A DNA stretch of 58,983 nucleotides, taken from Citrobacter sp. Res13-Sevr-PEB04-36 (GTDB lineage Bacteria > Pseudomonadota > Gammaproteobacteria > Enterobacterales > Enterobacteriaceae). The position numbers and the translations under genes were made by a program. Below are positions 50,187 through 58,220 of this stretch, piece by piece (the stretch's first letter is position 1; each line of letters begins with the position of its first letter). Location of the stretch: positions 1-58,983 of the forward strand of contig NZ_JADABY010000066.1 in NCBI RefSeq assembly GCF_015672735.1. The letters are read 5' to 3'. The notes beneath the pieces were generated by a model. The model did no database searches. It worked only from the letters and a program-made list of their open reading frames with translations, and had not been told where the DNA came from.

Positions 50187-51074
50187 ATGGATCTGCGCCA
50201 CCTGCGCTATTTTCTGGCCGTTGCCGAAGAAGGCCATTTTGGTCGCGCGGCTAAACGTCTGAATATCGTTCAACCTGCGCTGAGTATGCAAATCAAGGCG
50301 CTGGAAGAGGAGCTCGGTGGTCCGCTGTTTGTGCGTACCAGCCGTAAAGTGGAATTAACCGAAGCCGGGCGGCTATTACAGACCGAGGCACAGCGCACGC
50401 TGGAGCAGGCGGATCACGCCCGGCTGACTGTTCAGCGCTCACTACGCGGCGAAACGGGTCATGTACGCGTAGGGTTTGCCGGTAATGCCGTCTTTAGCGG
50501 CAAGCTGACCAACGATCTGCGTGCTTTTCGCCGAACCTACCCTGATGCCGAACTGGTTGTCAGTGAGGTGGCACCTCTGTTGCAAGCTGATGCTATTCTG
50601 GCGGGTCAGCTCGACGTGGGTTATACCCCCGATCACCACAAAATCCATGACGCCGCGTTAATGGCTGAACAGATCGGTGTCTGGCACCGGCAGGTGGCGA
50701 TGGCTGACGACCATCCGTTAGCCGCTCAGGTGTCGCTGACAATTGATATGCTTGCCGAGCAGCCACTCATTTTTTATGACGCGCATGGGGCTGATGAGTC
50801 GCTTTACACCGCACTTACCACAATTATGGGTCATGCTCCGCGTATCGCCCATTGCACCGCAAGCACCCTAAGCGTGCTTACGCTCGCCGCCGCCGGGCAG
50901 GGGCTGGCGCTGGTGCCGGATCCTCTGCAGCATGTGAATATTCCTGGACTGGTATACCGCCCACTGGATGCGCCAGAACTGTCGGCGAATCTGATGCTCA
51001 TTAGCAGACAACAGGAGAATAAGGGGGCCGTACAGGCTTTTCTGCAGATAGCGCGTGAAAATGCAGGGGTATAA
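50187..51074 (+). CDS. LysR-family transcriptional regulator
   Basis: A 295-residue LysR-type regulator. Residues 1-60 are the helix-turn-helix domain (MDLRHLRYFLAVAEEGHFGRAAKRLNIVQPALSMQIKALEEELG) and residues 90-290 the effector-binding domain, similar in sequence layout to the BenM/CatM/CbnR branch. It is divergent from the SnoaL-like/DctP pair and most likely controls that pair. The effector is not known. Confidence 0.88.
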   Translation: MDLRHLRYFLAVAEEGHFGRAAKRLNIVQPALSMQIKALEEELGGPLFVRTSRKVELTEAGRLLQTEAQRTLEQADHARLTVQRSLRGETGHVRVGFAGNAVFSGKLTNDLRAFRRTYPDAELVVSEVAPLLQADAILAGQLDVGYTPDHHKIHDAALMAEQIGVWHRQVAMADDHPLAAQVSLTIDMLAEQPLIFYDAHGADESLYTALTTIMGHAPRIAHCTASTLSVLTLAAAGQGLALVPDPLQHVNIPGLVYRPLDAPELSANLMLISRQQENKGAVQAFLQIARENAGV

Positions 51075-51439
51075 TATGGAAGCTTGAAACGGTTAGCATC
51101 TGGATGCGTATATCTAATGCCATCGTGAATAAAGTGCGTTCACGGTGAGTGGTGCGGTTGTCAAAATAACAGCCTCAAACTACACTCTGAAATAGCCTTT
51201 AGCTGTGAACTTATTTTTAATTCATATTTAGGCTGCGATTTCTTATTTTAAATTAAAAACATCGTTCATTCTTTTTTGTAATGAGATGACTTATTTCTAT
51301 TGTTACTCATATATCTTCCTGATTGCTGATGTCGTTTTATATTAATTTTTTGTTTTTAATGAGTTTACTGACTATTGGTGAGATATCAAAAAAGGGCGTA
51401 TGTCCATAACTTATTGAAACAAATAGAGAGGGCAGAGTT
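51075..51439. other. AT-rich intergenic region before the lipase gene
   Basis: This 365-base stretch contains no supported gene and is clearly more AT-rich than the left side of the window (for example 51190-51380). I see TA-rich promoter-like patches but no clear box pair, and no tRNA or attachment-site repeat. It marks the change from the core-like to the accessory-like part of the window. Confidence 0.7.
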
Positions 51440-52210
51440 ATGCCTGCTGCTTATAGTGCAGACAATCACTCGCTTTTTTACCCTGAGCGAGACTTAACTT
51501 TGTTGAGTAATGCTGGCTGGCCGAATGAAATTGCGCTGGCGGCAGAATTATCACGACTCGCTTATCTGAGGGCGGAAACGAATACGGGCGAAAAAGAAAA
51601 ATTAGCGAGAATATTAAAAGTGGCAGGTTTTGGCACCCCGGAGCTACTGAACAATGTTGCTCATGATGCTTACGGTTTTGCCAGCTGTAATGACAGTGGT
51701 CTATGTGTGCTTGCTTTTCGGGGGACGCAGATAGATCGCTATCAGGATTTTATGACCAATATCCAGGTTTCGCTCACTCCAATACCTAAAGCAATGTCTC
51801 GCGGCCAGGCGCACGCAGGCTTTCTGAAAAGCGCACAGGCGATGTTACCTCCGGTGAGATACTGGCTAAATAAAATGACAGCAAAGCGAACCCGCTTGGT
51901 GGTTTGTGGCCACAGTTTAGGCGGGGCGATAGCCAATTTGCTGGGGGCCTATATTCGCCCGGATAGCCTGATCACTTTTGGCTGTCCTCGAGTTGGAGAC
52001 GATGAGTTTGGCGACTTCCTTTTGAACCAGGCGCATTTGCAGATCACCCGGGTGGTTAATTGTTGCGATGGCGTTCCCACGGTTCCTCAGACCTTTATGG
52101 GCTGGTATGAACATTATGTCAGGAATCAGCTACCGCCGCCTAAAGGGTGCTACTACACGCCTCATACTTACCAGATCAAAACGGAGTTCAAGGGAGACCC
52201 GGAAGACTAA
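51440..52210 (+). CDS. Class 3 lipase family protein
   Basis: An alpha/beta hydrolase of 256 residues from the lipase class 3 family. The nucleophile is Ser159 in CGHSLGGA; the acid is probably Asp210 in NCCDGVPTVP and the histidine probably His242 in TPHTYQ. The oxyanion-side motif LAFRGTQ is at about residues 91-97. It has no signal peptide, so it is cytoplasmic or secreted by another route. It stands alone, with an AT-rich upstream region and a strong terminator after it. Its substrate (phospholipid or triglyceride) cannot be told. Confidence 0.87.
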   Translation: MPAAYSADNHSLFYPERDLTLLSNAGWPNEIALAAELSRLAYLRAETNTGEKEKLARILKVAGFGTPELLNNVAHDAYGFASCNDSGLCVLAFRGTQIDRYQDFMTNIQVSLTPIPKAMSRGQAHAGFLKSAQAMLPPVRYWLNKMTAKRTRLVVCGHSLGGAIANLLGAYIRPDSLITFGCPRVGDDEFGDFLLNQAHLQITRVVNCCDGVPTVPQTFMGWYEHYVRNQLPPPKGCYYTPHTYQIKTEFKGDPED

Positions 52211-52222
52211 GTCCTAAAAAGC

Positions 52223-52256
52223 AAGAAGCCTGCTTAGTTTCCTAAGCAGGCTTCTT
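52223..52256. terminator. Terminator after the lipase gene
   Basis: A perfect 15-base-pair stem (52223-52237 with 52242-52256, loop tttc) lies 12 bases after the lipase stop. Stem edges are aag/ctt and aaattt follows. It is symmetrical and could serve both strands. Confidence 0.85.
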
Positions 52257-52536
52257 AAATTTGGCTCATCTGACTGGGATCGCCTTTGCCACTAACTGGC
52301 TAATAAATAAGCTAAACCTGAATTTTCCCCTGTCAAGACCACCAGAATGCCCACAAAATGTTCAGGGGAAATGCCGTGTTTTGAACGGATGAATTACATT
52401 GAGCTATATCGGCTATTATATAATCACAGAAACTCCTGGCTCCGGGCTTAATCCAATCTCAGACACTAAAATAACCCGGTTTTACAGATACTGTCGGTGC
52501 GACTGTTTCATCCATCAGCCTGTAGGGAGAGCTATA
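52257..52536. other. Non-coding stretch between the lipase and maturase genes
   Basis: About 280 bases between convergent genes contain only short chance frames. A short inverted pair, cccctg / cagggg at about 52329 and 52365, is present and may be remnant sequence. I recognise nothing else. Confidence 0.5.
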
Positions 52537-53694
52537 CTAGACCAAATACTGACGAATATCGGAAGGCGTATAGTTTTGTTCCCACAGCGCTCTCATCATT
52601 AACATATAGGGGTCAACATAAGTGAAAAAAGCCTGATAGCTCTCGCAAAAATAATTGAGCTCAGGGGCTCCGCGTTGGGAAAACGCTATGCGATCTTTTG
52701 GGCAACCGTCATTGCAGACTAATTTCACTTTGCAACTCGCACATTCTTTTACCAGTGGCGGTTTACGCTGCTCAACTATTTTATTTATTGTGCTTTCCCG
52801 CATTGTAGTTGTGGAATATTGATGGGGGGGACTAAGCAAAAATTTAGAATTGATAAAGCGATCACACTGGCATAAATCATCGCTTATTTTCGATGCGAAC
52901 ACGCTATAGTTATTATTAAATGGCGTAAAAGCACAGGCCGGTGCAGGCACCCCACACCACGTAACGAAAGCACGCTCAAAAAAGGGGATTTTAATCGTTC
53001 CAATATCAAGGCGTACCCAAGTATAAAAAATCGTTTTCAAAAAAGTCCCCAATGCGGCGGGCGCAAGGCTTTTTGCATCCACACCACCTTGTGCAAGCGG
53101 TTCAAATAAGGGGATAAACAGCATATGTCGACTACCAATGCTCTTCAAATAATGGTAGACCCGCAGCGGTTGCTGGCAATTTAAAGCGTTAATGACCGTC
53201 AGTGTAGTAAATTCAATATCATGTTTTTGCAGCAAATTTATCGATTTCTCAACCATCGGAGTCGTAGATTTGCTAGAAATCGATTTGGGGTTATTGTTGC
53301 GCAGGGGAATATCGCTATCTACTGAAATGCTAATCAGAAAATTATTTGTCTTGAAAAATATACACCAGTCATCATCCAACAGCATGCCGCTGGTTAGCAA
53401 TGTGTTGATAATATTTTTACCTTGTGCAAATTGCTGTTGCAGTTCGATAACGCGTTTAAAAAAATTTAGCCTGTCAGATGTTAATTCATCGTCCTTCCAG
53501 GAAAATAAAATATCTTTAGTTTCCCGAGTATCAATTTTCTGACGAATAAATAGTTGAAGCGTTGTATCGTCAGTACAGTACGTTTGGCACTCTGGGTAGA
53601 GTTGTGTCTTATTGAGGGAAAGGCAACACGTACAATACAAATTACATAATTCAGTTGAGTGTTTTGCTATCATATGGCAATGTTCCATTATCAT
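52537..53694 (-). CDS. Divergent radical-SAM sulfatase-maturase homologue (YdeM/AslB-like)
   Basis: A 385-residue protein homologous to the anaerobic sulfatase-maturating enzymes YdeM and AslB. The radical-SAM cysteines are kept (Cys17, Cys21, Cys24 in CNLYCTCC), as are the C-terminal cluster cysteines (KECASCKVKLVCNDGCPKDRI and FCESY) and the region LTVINALNCQQPLRVYHYLKSIGSRHM. The SAM-binding GGEP motif, expected after ILFSW, is replaced by K-D-D-E-L (residues 67-71), and SIDGP is replaced by SVDSD. I chose ATG 53694 because AAAGGA lies just before it and the length equals YdeM; the frame is open eight codons further. No sulfatase gene is nearby. It may be a repurposed or decaying enzyme. 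Confidence 0.78.
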   Translation of the reverse strand: MIMEHCHMIAKHSTELCNLYCTCCLSLNKTQLYPECQTYCTDDTTLQLFIRQKIDTRETKDILFSWKDDELTSDRLNFFKRVIELQQQFAQGKNIINTLLTSGMLLDDDWCIFFKTNNFLISISVDSDIPLRNNNPKSISSKSTTPMVEKSINLLQKHDIEFTTLTVINALNCQQPLRVYHYLKSIGSRHMLFIPLFEPLAQGGVDAKSLAPAALGTFLKTIFYTWVRLDIGTIKIPFFERAFVTWCGVPAPACAFTPFNNNYSVFASKISDDLCQCDRFINSKFLLSPPHQYSTTTMRESTINKIVEQRKPPLVKECASCKVKLVCNDGCPKDRIAFSQRGAPELNYFCESYQAFFTYVDPYMLMMRALWEQNYTPSDIRQYLV

Positions 53695-53855
53695 TTTTCC
53701 TTTGGTCAACGGTTCCATTAGGAAAGAGAATTATTTTATGTTAGTTGGTGAGCTAAACAGACTGGATGATAAGACGAGTATCTGAATTTATAATTAATAA
53801 AATTCAACGATTCTTATGTTCACAAAATTATTTCTTAATCTGTTTTGCAATATTT

Positions 53856-53882
53856 GATGCCATCCGTAGAATGGATGGCATC
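53856..53882. terminator. Hairpin between the first nucleotidase and the maturase homologue
   Basis: A perfect 10-base-pair stem (gatgccatcc 53856-53865, ggatggcatc 53873-53882, seven-base loop) follows the minus-strand nucleotidase gene by nine bases. It probably ends the nucleotidase transcript at least in part, leaving the maturase homologue behind a partial stop or its own promoter. Confidence 0.65.
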
Positions 53883-53891
53883 ATCATTTTA

Positions 53892-55502
53892 TTATTTACT
53901 CACTTCAACCCGCATTTCATTAACTTGCGCAGGAACGATTTTGTGCCCCGACTTCAGATAATCAATCACGACATCTGACATATTATGTCCGGCTCGGACT
54001 TGTACATTTTTCCCTTCTTTAAATGCCAGAAAACCATCTCCCCCTAAAGCAAGGAATGTCGTGGTCGCAACATGGTAAGTCTGCGTATCTTCAATCGCTT
54101 TGCCGTTGATTGTGAAAGACACCATACGCTGTCCTACTGGTTTTTGCGGCGTATAAAGCATTTCAGCACCCTTTGACATTTGCAATATGCCATTTGTGAG
54201 CGATGCCCCATGTTCCATTAGATTACGCAGATCCTTACCACTGAGATCCATCTCCGTAAGCTCATTCTTAAATGGAAATGTACTGGTAATGTCACCAAAA
54301 GTAATGGGACCCGCGTTGAGATCAGCACGTAAACTACCGGAATTAATCAGTGCAATCTGTGCATCCGGTGCAGCGACGAGCATTGCATCTGTAAACAAGT
54401 TGCCTAGTTGTGATGATTCGCCATAGGCGCGGGTTAACATGATCGGTGATTCACCGACTGGCTGACGCACAATATCCGCAAGTTTTTTATTCCAGCCATC
54501 GATAACTTTTTGCGTTGTTGGATCAGGTTTCCACTCATCAGCATAAAGTGTTTTCAGTTCGAAGCTTTTTACTTTTTTGGTATTAGCCCCAGGTTCAACA
54601 TCAAGTATCAACTTACCTACATCGATACCACCACTGTCGGTAGAAAGGATTAACGTATTCCCTACTTTGATAGGTTCCGGTGTTCCAACATGGGCGTGTC
54701 CGGTGATGAGAATATCAAGCCCTTTGACCTGACTAGCGGTCTGAATATCTTTATCCAGAGCACGCCTGACATCGGTATTACCAATACTGGACTGACGAGC
54801 TGGAACGCCTTCGTGAACAAGCGCAACGGTGATGTCAACTTTACCCCGCAACTCATCCAGATAATGCTGCAGATATTTCACTTCATTGCGAGCTTCAATC
54901 CCTTGGTTCTTGAGGGCTGCGGCTGATTTATCAAAGCGGTTATTTTTATCATTATCAAGCCCCTGGATTGAGAGTTCTGAAATGGTGTCATTAAACGCAT
55001 ACACACCGTGTAGCCCAATAACGCCAATTTTCACGCCATCCTTTTCCAGGATGGTATACGGTTTGTTCCAGAACGGTATCTCACTGTCCTTATGGAACAC
55101 ATTCCCCAATAGAACAGGGAAGTTCGCCTTGCTCAACTGCCGCAAGAGATTATCCCAGCCATGGTCAAACTCATGATTACCAATTGATACTGCATCGAAG
55201 GGCATGGTATTCATAATGTCAATAATTGCCTGACCCTTAGTCAGGCTGCTAATATATGGCCCGGTAAAATAGTCACCTGCATCAAAATAAAATGTGGCTT
55301 TATTTTTTAATTTTTCCTGCTTGACTAAAGTGGTTATATTAGCGAATCCACCAATTGCACGTTTACCTTCTGCGACATATGGGAGTTTATAAGTATCAAC
55401 ATGAGCATGGAGATCGTTAGTATAAATAATGGTGACATCTTTGGCGCAAGCCCAGAACGGTAGCGTCAACAGAATACCTGCTGCAATCAATTTTATCTTC
55501 AT
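53892..55502 (-). CDS. Periplasmic 5'-nucleotidase family protein (copy 1)
   Basis: A 536-residue member of the UshA / 5'-nucleotidase family that would dephosphorylate nucleotides in the periplasm. The signal peptide ends near ACA (residues 18-20). The metallophosphatase domain has NDLHAH, DAGDYFTG, GNHEFDHG and ITGHAHVGTPEP, all metal-binding motifs, and the C-terminal substrate domain has NSGSLRADL and a GGDGF motif. The start at 55502 has aaggaa before it; the frame reaches a TTG six bases further. It shares long identical stretches with copies 2 and 3. The gene is 22 bases after the Tsx-like gene, so the two are co-transcribed. Confidence 0.92.
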   Translation of the reverse strand: MKIKLIAAGILLTLPFWACAKDVTIIYTNDLHAHVDTYKLPYVAEGKRAIGGFANITTLVKQEKLKNKATFYFDAGDYFTGPYISSLTKGQAIIDIMNTMPFDAVSIGNHEFDHGWDNLLRQLSKANFPVLLGNVFHKDSEIPFWNKPYTILEKDGVKIGVIGLHGVYAFNDTISELSIQGLDNDKNNRFDKSAAALKNQGIEARNEVKYLQHYLDELRGKVDITVALVHEGVPARQSSIGNTDVRRALDKDIQTASQVKGLDILITGHAHVGTPEPIKVGNTLILSTDSGGIDVGKLILDVEPGANTKKVKSFELKTLYADEWKPDPTTQKVIDGWNKKLADIVRQPVGESPIMLTRAYGESSQLGNLFTDAMLVAAPDAQIALINSGSLRADLNAGPITFGDITSTFPFKNELTEMDLSGKDLRNLMEHGASLTNGILQMSKGAEMLYTPQKPVGQRMVSFTINGKAIEDTQTYHVATTTFLALGGDGFLAFKEGKNVQVRAGHNMSDVVIDYLKSGHKIVPAQVNEMRVEVSK

Positions 55503-55524
55503 AGCCAATTCCTTTTAGTAGTAT

Positions 55525-56406
55525 TTAAAAAGTATAACCGACTGTTAAATAGTATGCCCACCCCGTTGAGTCTATAGAGGTGATATCCCCTTTGCTGTTA
55601 AATGCTTTACTACCCTCTTCAAATTGTCCACCATGATAGAAATAACGAAGGGTCGCGCCATAACTCCAGTGAGGATAAACCAAGCTGAGTATATGGGTGG
55701 AAACTATCGAATCATTTGTACGGGAGTAAAATGGTTGCTCACCACCTGATTTTTCTTTTAAATCTGAACCAAAATCAAAATTGGTAAAACCGACGTAATT
55801 TAGTTTTCCGCCGAGTATTGTAGTAATAGGAATAGCATATTTTACTTTGAAACGATATCCATCCCATTCATTTTCGTTGGCAGCATTATAATTATTCCCC
55901 TGGTATTTAGCATAGATGTTTGCGGATAAAGTCATCGGTAGCCCGGTATCAATATCCGTCCCCAGTCCCATATACCAGGTACTCTGACGCTGTCCTTCGT
56001 TAGTGCCTGCATCATAGATATAGTTGTGGGCAAAATACCATTCTTTAAATGGACCAAAGCTCAGGTCTATTCCCGTTAATTTGTCGATGCTAAAACGCGG
56101 TTCTATTTCGGTAAAAAATGGAGAGCCATTATCCCAAATGCCGATATCGTTATCATTTCCTAAACCGAAAAACTTAGGTAAATCCGCATAACCATAGAAA
56201 TCAAACCAATCCACATGCGCCCATGCGCGATATTCTGGATATAGATCGGATCTTTTTTGTGGTCCAAAGCGAGTAGAGTTGCTTCCTACTATATTAATGC
56301 TTTGATGCCACCAGTCTGATAGGTATTCGTTATTCCCAGAGGCTGCCATTGTCAGCGTAGGGAAAAACATAAATGCACCTGATAATATATGTTTTATTTT
56401 TCGCAT
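55525..56406 (-). CDS. Tsx-like nucleoside-specific outer-membrane channel
   Basis: A 293-residue outer-membrane beta barrel closely related to E. coli Tsx, the channel for nucleosides. It has a signal peptide ending near TMA (residues 19-21), then [55 protein letters not shown] and [19 protein letters not shown], all present in Tsx, and a terminal Phe as barrel-assembly signal. It is a paralogue rather than the genomic tsx, judging from the sequence differences and location. It lies between two nucleotidase genes, fitting import of the nucleosides or nucleotides they act on. Confidence 0.9.
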   Translation of the reverse strand: MRKIKHILSGAFMFFPTLTMAASGNNEYLSDWWHQSINIVGSNSTRFGPQKRSDLYPEYRAWAHVDWFDFYGYADLPKFFGLGNDNDIGIWDNGSPFFTEIEPRFSIDKLTGIDLSFGPFKEWYFAHNYIYDAGTNEGQRQSTWYMGLGTDIDTGLPMTLSANIYAKYQGNNYNAANENEWDGYRFKVKYAIPITTILGGKLNYVGFTNFDFGSDLKEKSGGEQPFYSRTNDSIVSTHILSLVYPHWSYGATLRYFYHGGQFEEGSKAFNSKGDITSIDSTGWAYYLTVGYTF

Positions 56407-56476
56407 AAGTAGGGGTTCCTTCCACAGAGGTTTGTTAACAAAGATTATTCATATAATGGGAAATATACTAGTGAAA

Positions 56477-58039
56477 CTATTTTATCGTACTTACATCGAC
56501 CACTCTCATTTCAAGATCTGGTTTCAATGGATTATGGGTCTTAACATAATCAATGATTGACTCAGCAGAGGTCGTACTGTTGATGGTTTTTATATTCGTT
56601 CCTTTTAAAAACGCTTCAAATCCATCACCACCCGTCGCGCAAAATGAGTGCGTAACAACTCGATATGTTTTGGTTGGGTCTACTGCTTGATTATTAACAG
56701 TGAATTTAATTATCCGCTCACCCAACGGTTTCTTACTGTCATATTCAACATGAACGCTTTTTGACACTTGCAAAACCCCATTGGTGAGATTAGTTGCGTG
56801 GATCATTAAATTGATGAGATCCTTTCCGGTGAGATCCATTTCAACAAGCTCGTTATTAAATGGGAAGGTAGTAATAACATCACCATATCGCAAATTTCCT
56901 TGTGGTAAATCAGCACGCAATCCTCCACTGTTTTGTAATCCCACGACGGCGTCCGGCGCTTTGGCCATCATGGCGTCAATAACTAAATTACCAACAAGTG
57001 ACGATTCACCATAAGAGCGAGTGAAGGGTGCTGTTGTCGACCCAATGATTTGATCGGTGATATTTTTCAGCTTAGCATTCCATTCATCAATCTTGGCTTG
57101 AACTATAGGGTCTGGTTTATATTCGTCTGCAAATACAGTGATTAATTTACCGTTATAGCCGTCAATTTTTTTAGTCTGCGGGTTAAAATCCAATACTAAT
57201 TTACCGATATCAGTACCATACGCATCCGTTGAAACAATGAGTGTGTCATTGACTTTAATTGGCTCTGGTGTACCCACATGTGCATGCCCTGTGATTAACA
57301 CATCAATACCCTTAAATTTCTTTGCGGTATCGATATCGGCTTGCAGCATTCTGGCTACGTCTTTATTTCCATAACTTGACTGACGCGCTGGCGTACCTTC
57401 ATGGATAAGTAGTACGGTGATATCAACTTTACCTTTTAACGCATCAAGCCCTTTTTGAATATAAGGTACTTCATCACGAGCTTCTGAACCAGCGTAAGCT
57501 TTGGCCGCAACGGTGTCATAAAACGCAAATTTCTGATGTATACCAATTACACCAATTTTTACGCCATCTTTTTCGATAATTATCCAGGGCTTATTCCAGA
57601 CGGGTTTGTCACTGTTAGTATAAAAAACATTACCCAACAAAATCGGGAATTTCGCTTTTGACAACTGTTTAACCATGTTATCAACGCCATGGTCAAATTC
57701 GTGGTTACCCACTGAGACAGCATCAAAAGGCATGGTGTTCATGATATCAATAATTGCTTCACCTTTTGTCAGTGTGCTTATATATGGTCCGGTAAAATAA
57801 TCTCCAGCATCAAAGAAAAATACATCTTTGCTTTTTTTCTTCGCATCATTAACGATGGTTGCTATATTAGCAAAACCACCTACCATACGTTCTTTGTCGA
57901 CGGCCGGAATTTTCCCTGGAGATACATGAGCATGTAAGTCATTGGTGTAATAGATCGTCACATCTTTTGCACTAACTGATGCGGCTAACATTGCGGACAG
58001 GCACAATGTAATCAAGCTAAGCTTTGTTCTTCTCTTCAT
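56477..58039 (-). CDS. Periplasmic 5'-nucleotidase family protein (copy 2)
   Basis: A 520-residue paralogue of copy 1 with the same two-domain layout. The signal peptide ends near VSA (residues 22-24), followed by KDVTIYYTNDLHAHVSPGK. Metal motifs DAGDYFTG, GNHEFDHG and ITGHAHVGTPEP are intact, as is NSGGLRADL in the substrate domain. The ribosome site is aaagga. It is shorter than copy 1 in a loop after residue 150. It is 70 bases upstream of the Tsx-like gene and probably in the same operon. Confidence 0.92.
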   Translation of the reverse strand: MKRRTKLSLITLCLSAMLAASVSAKDVTIYYTNDLHAHVSPGKIPAVDKERMVGGFANIATIVNDAKKKSKDVFFFDAGDYFTGPYISTLTKGEAIIDIMNTMPFDAVSVGNHEFDHGVDNMVKQLSKAKFPILLGNVFYTNSDKPVWNKPWIIIEKDGVKIGVIGIHQKFAFYDTVAAKAYAGSEARDEVPYIQKGLDALKGKVDITVLLIHEGTPARQSSYGNKDVARMLQADIDTAKKFKGIDVLITGHAHVGTPEPIKVNDTLIVSTDAYGTDIGKLVLDFNPQTKKIDGYNGKLITVFADEYKPDPIVQAKIDEWNAKLKNITDQIIGSTTAPFTRSYGESSLVGNLVIDAMMAKAPDAVVGLQNSGGLRADLPQGNLRYGDVITTFPFNNELVEMDLTGKDLINLMIHATNLTNGVLQVSKSVHVEYDSKKPLGERIIKFTVNNQAVDPTKTYRVVTHSFCATGGDGFEAFLKGTNIKTINSTTSAESIIDYVKTHNPLKPDLEMRVVDVSTIK

Positions 58040-58220
58040 AATACAATCCTTTCAGCCTTATGAATAATTTATATTTAAGTCAAGAGTTCATGCGGATGTT
58101 TGCATGTTTTTATTATTTTACAGAAATGCTTCAACGTTCGGCTTAAAGGTAAGAAATAACCAATAAAGCCGAATGTTTTCAGCTGATGACTACGTTCAGA
58201 ACATATTGCGGAAAAAACAT

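Noticed and set aside
52399-52602. A 67-codon open frame between the lipase and maturase genes
   Set aside because: It overlaps the 3' end of the maturase homologue on the other strand, has no ribosome site and no family likeness.
54700-54810. GVPAR / GTPAR in the nucleotidases as a target of the maturase homologue
   Set aside because: The sulfatase target needs Cys or Ser at the first position of C/S-x-P-x-R; here it is Gly, so the likeness is probably chance.
55430-55502. Lipoprotein signal (FWAC) in nucleotidase copy 1
   Set aside because: Trp and Phe before the cysteine do not fit the lipobox; cleavage after ACA by signal peptidase I fits better.
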